From the NCBI RefSeq assembly GCF_902813185.1, contig NZ_LR778301.1:1984001-2048000 (forward strand): a stretch of DNA of 64,000 bases, given 5' to 3'. The translations under genes and the position numbers were made by a program. How positions within the stretch are numbered: the first letter of the stretch is position 1; each line of letters begins with the position of its first letter. The notes beneath the pieces are model-generated. The model was given only the letters and a program-made list of their open reading frames with translations. It did no database searches and was not told the origin of the DNA. Source of the DNA: Denitratisoma oestradiolicum. Lineage in GTDB: Bacteria; Pseudomonadota; Gammaproteobacteria; Burkholderiales; Rhodocyclaceae. Below are positions 61,946 through 64,000 of this stretch, in pieces.

Positions 61946-62710
61946 ATGGTAGCCATGAATGCACTGACTCAAGCAGAACTCGACGCCGCTGCGATGGGCG
62001 ATCTGACCAGTCACCCCTGTTCGGTAGCGCTGGCGCGGGCACGCCTCTATCACTTCCTGGAACTGGCGTTGGCGCATCCCGGCGAGGATGGATTCGACTA
62101 CTTTCGCCAGGAGTCTACCGAGCAGGAGTATCTAGACATCTACGCCGGTTTGCTGGAACAGGACGCGGAGCTTTCGGCAACAGGACTGGCAGCGGCCAGC
62201 GCCTTTTTCGCGCGACTGAAAGAACTGTCCTTCCAGGACGTCGAGGCCGCCCATATCGCCTTGTTCTCGGCGAATTATCCGCGCCTGCCATGTCCGCCGT
62301 ATGGTTCGCTATATACCGCGCCCGATAGTGAAAAACGCTTGGCGGCAATGCTTGAGATCAAAGAGTTCTACCAGCAAAACGGCGTCGACATCGCCGACAC
62401 CTTCGACGATCTGCCCGATCATCTATGTGTCGAACTGGAGTTTTCCCATTTGCTGTGCTTCAGGGAAAACGCAGCCGTCACCAACGACGACGCCGACATT
62501 TTCGCTGGGGTACAGCATGTGCAAGCGGAGTTCCTTGACAAGTTTCTGCTGCCGCTCGGCAACAGTCTCGCCGATCACGCCGCCGCCGCAATGCCCGACA
62601 ATTTGTACGCTGATTTGCTCGCGACACTGCGATGCTTCCTTCTCCAGCATCGTCGGGAACTTGGTACTAGCGTCGAATCTTCATCACAAGATCAGGAGAT
62701 CCAGTCATGA
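61946..62710 (+). CDS. TorD/NarJ-type molybdoenzyme chaperone (delta subunit)
   Basis: 254 aa, cytoplasmic; ATG at 61946 or 61955. The body is all helical with the family blocks PCPPYGSLYT (near residue 113) and DLPDHLCVELEFSHLLCF. Such chaperones bind the Tat signal peptide of the alpha subunit and help insert the molybdenum cofactor before export; they are not part of the finished enzyme. Gene order alpha-beta-delta matches ClrABD and SerABD. The last 4 nt overlap the cytochrome gene (ATGA). Confidence 0.85.
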   Translation: MVAMNALTQAELDAAAMGDLTSHPCSVALARARLYHFLELALAHPGEDGFDYFRQESTEQEYLDIYAGLLEQDAELSATGLAAASAFFARLKELSFQDVEAAHIALFSANYPRLPCPPYGSLYTAPDSEKRLAAMLEIKEFYQQNGVDIADTFDDLPDHLCVELEFSHLLCFRENAAVTNDDADIFAGVQHVQAEFLDKFLLPLGNSLADHAAAAMPDNLYADLLATLRCFLLQHRRELGTSVESSSQDQEIQS

Positions 62711-63177
62711 AAACCATCTCTGTACTGTCGCTCGTCGCCAGCGTAACAGCGGCATTGACCGGTCCGTCAGCTGCTGCGGACACGAAAGGGGGCCCGATGA
62801 AGGTCGTGGCGATGGCCAACATGTGGGGCGAAACCCCGACACCTCATTTCAAAGTTACAGGAAAGCCCGTTTCCGCCGCGCGCGGTCAAGATGTCTTCAT
62901 GGATCATTGTGCGATCTGTCACGGACTCTATGGCAAAGGGGATGGGCCACGGTCGGCATTTTTCCAGGCTGGGGTGCAGTACATAGCCGATCTTTCAAAT
63001 GCGGACACGATCAAAGGACGGGACGAGCAGTTGCGGGAGAGCGTCCGCGAAGGTTTGCGACGCTTTCCGGAGCCAGCCTATGTCATGCCCCAGTTCAAGT
63101 ACATCCTTTCCGAGGAAGAAATCCGCAGCGCTCTTGCTTACGTAAAGACCTTGCCCAGCAAGTCGACAAAGCATTAG
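62707..63177 (+). CDS. Periplasmic monoheme cytochrome c
   Basis: 156 aa. A signal peptide of about 24 residues (MKTISVLSLVASVTAALTGPSAAA) precedes a single heme motif, CAICH, and the distal axial Met is probably that of YVMPQFKYIL. This places it in the class I cytochromes c. It probably feeds electrons to the beta subunit, or replaces the gamma subunit: ClrC is a cytochrome b and PcrC a multiheme cytochrome, so a lone monoheme partner is different from both. Co-translated with the chaperone gene. Confidence 0.85.
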   Translation: MKTISVLSLVASVTAALTGPSAAADTKGGPMKVVAMANMWGETPTPHFKVTGKPVSAARGQDVFMDHCAICHGLYGKGDGPRSAFFQAGVQYIADLSNADTIKGRDEQLRESVREGLRRFPEPAYVMPQFKYILSEEEIRSALAYVKTLPSKSTKH

Positions 63178-63236
63178 TTAGAACTCTCGGATACAGTTGT
63201 TCTGTAGTAACTTCTCAAACCAATTCGAATATTGGA

Positions 63237-63593
63237 ATGGATATGGAATCAAGAATATTTTCGGTAACAGAATATATTCGTCCATTTGACGGCGAACCAA
63301 TTCGTTCAGTGGTACTGGAAACGAAAGACTCATCTGTTGTTGTTTGGCATACCCATCCTGGGCAAGAAGTAGCCTCTCATGTTCACCCGCACGGCCAAGA
63401 TACTTGGACAGTTATCTCTGGTGAGGCTGAGTATTACCAAGGTGGAGGCATAGTCGCTCATCTAAAGGCTGGAGATATTGCCATAGCAAAACCTGGGCAA
63501 GTGCATGGCGCTTTAAATACTGGCCCAGTACCGTTTGTATTTGTCTCAGTGGTTGCACCTGGCAACGCGGGTTTTGCGTTAGCTGAAAAATAG
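63237..63593 (+). CDS. Small cupin-domain protein
   Basis: 118 aa; ATG 63237, or 63243 two codons later, with a weak Shine-Dalgarno. A single cupin barrel: WHTHPGQEVASHVHPHGQDTW gives the metal-binding His cluster and ISGEAEYYQGG and PGQVHGALN complete the two cupin motifs. No signal peptide. It could bind a metal or a small molecule. It is AT-rich compared with the reductase genes, suggesting a separate origin, and its link to the operon is positional only. Confidence 0.75.
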   Translation: MDMESRIFSVTEYIRPFDGEPIRSVVLETKDSSVVVWHTHPGQEVASHVHPHGQDTWTVISGEAEYYQGGGIVAHLKAGDIAIAKPGQVHGALNTGPVPFVFVSVVAPGNAGFALAEK

Positions 63594-64000
63594 TCTTTCT
63601 CAAATGTGTGCCCAAGAGAGTTAACGAATAAGGTTAGATCGTGCGCAGCCACGATCTGAACCGATTGTTGGACGAGCCCGGCCCTGAGCGCGGCTCATAG
63701 CAAATATGTATTTGGGAAGTTTCCCGGTTTGACGTCTTGCCTGGAAAACGGCGGCTTGAAACACCGCGGCTGCCTGCCGTTGAGGCCGGCGATGCCGATT
63801 CAGGCGTTGATCGGCGTATTGCGCCAGGATGCGAGGCGAACGGAACGCTCAGCTTGTGGGCGCTGATATCCCGTTGCCGGAAAGAGGCGTGGTGCTTACA
63901 TGGTCAGAGGGTGCCCCCGGCGGCAAGCAGGGCCGGTGCAGGCCCCGCGAACAGTGTTCGAATCCGCGTCTTCACAATCACCATCACCGCCCCGCAGCAA
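63594..64000. other. Right edge without a supported gene
   Basis: 407 nt with no feature that I can support. A minus-strand frame at the very edge (about 63906-64000) reads IVKTRIRTLFAGPAPALLAAGGTL before a stop and could be the end of a gene outside the window. Confidence 0.3.

Noticed and set aside
62301..63593. 430-aa frame through the chaperone, cytochrome and cupin genes
   Set aside because: Its first 310 residues are out of frame with two well-supported genes; only the last 118 (the cupin) are real.

Overview
The window looks like part of a plasmid or integrative conjugative element from a (per)chlorate-respiring proteobacterium. The high-GC codon use, the Cld and MsrPQ/SigF/NrsF/MrpX set and the Tat-exported molybdoenzyme suggest a betaproteobacterium of the Dechloromonas/Azospira kind. 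That placement is inference from gene content; no rRNA or other taxonomic marker is present.

Layout. (1) 1-9.0 kb is a left defence block: a PD-(D/E)XK-like protein, a self-contained promoter/32-aa peptide/terminator unit, an HsdR-N nuclease fused to a P-loop NTPase, and a Gabija-like pair (OLD-family nuclease plus UvrD-like helicase). (2) 9.7-14.05 kb is mobile-element backbone: a DUF4400 protein, a TraD coupling protein, a small membrane protein, an iteron/DnaA-box origin and RepA. (3) 14.25-33.7 kb is a six-gene plus-strand cluster: SNF2 helicase, Eco57I-like adenine methylase, AAA ATPase, a giant DUF1998 helicase with a Vsr-like nuclease segment, a UvrD-like helicase with a RelE-like N-terminus, and a GHKL ATPase with a PD-(D/E)XK C-terminus. 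It resembles class 1 DISARM in its first two genes but not in the rest, and is the best candidate here for an undescribed system. (4) 33.8-43.5 kb is a minus-strand Druantia-like locus with a DruE-like giant helicase and a DruH-like partner apparently split by a one-base frameshift. (5) 43.9-48.6 kb holds an SbcCD-like (YhaO/YhaN-type) pair. (6) 48.7-52.8 kb returns to backbone: a MobI-like protein, ParM with a small partner, FlhC/FlhD-family regulators and a divergent S24-family repressor. This matches the SetCD/SetR (AcaCD) logic of SXT/IncA/C elements, so the FlhDC pair probably controls transfer, not flagella. The S24 repressor lacks the usual catalytic Ser and Lys. (7) 53.0-63.6 kb is the metabolic cargo: a reactive-chlorine defence operon (sigF, nrsF, DUF1223, msrP, msrQ), the methionine-rich peptide gene mrpX, cld behind a perfect FNR-type site, a four-gene molybdoenzyme operon (alpha, beta, chaperone, monoheme cytochrome c) and a small cupin.

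How it fits together. The molybdoenzyme would reduce (per)chlorate to chlorite in the periplasm and Cld would split chlorite to chloride and oxygen. Leaked hypochlorite would be absorbed by the Met-rich peptide and repaired by MsrPQ under SigF/NrsF control. The reductase is unlike the standard PcrABCD and ClrABDC sets: both large subunits are shorter, the fourth gene encodes a monoheme cytochrome, and the N-terminal Fe-S motif has Asn where His is usual. The rest of the transfer machinery (relaxase, type IV secretion genes) is not in the window, so it lies outside or is lost.
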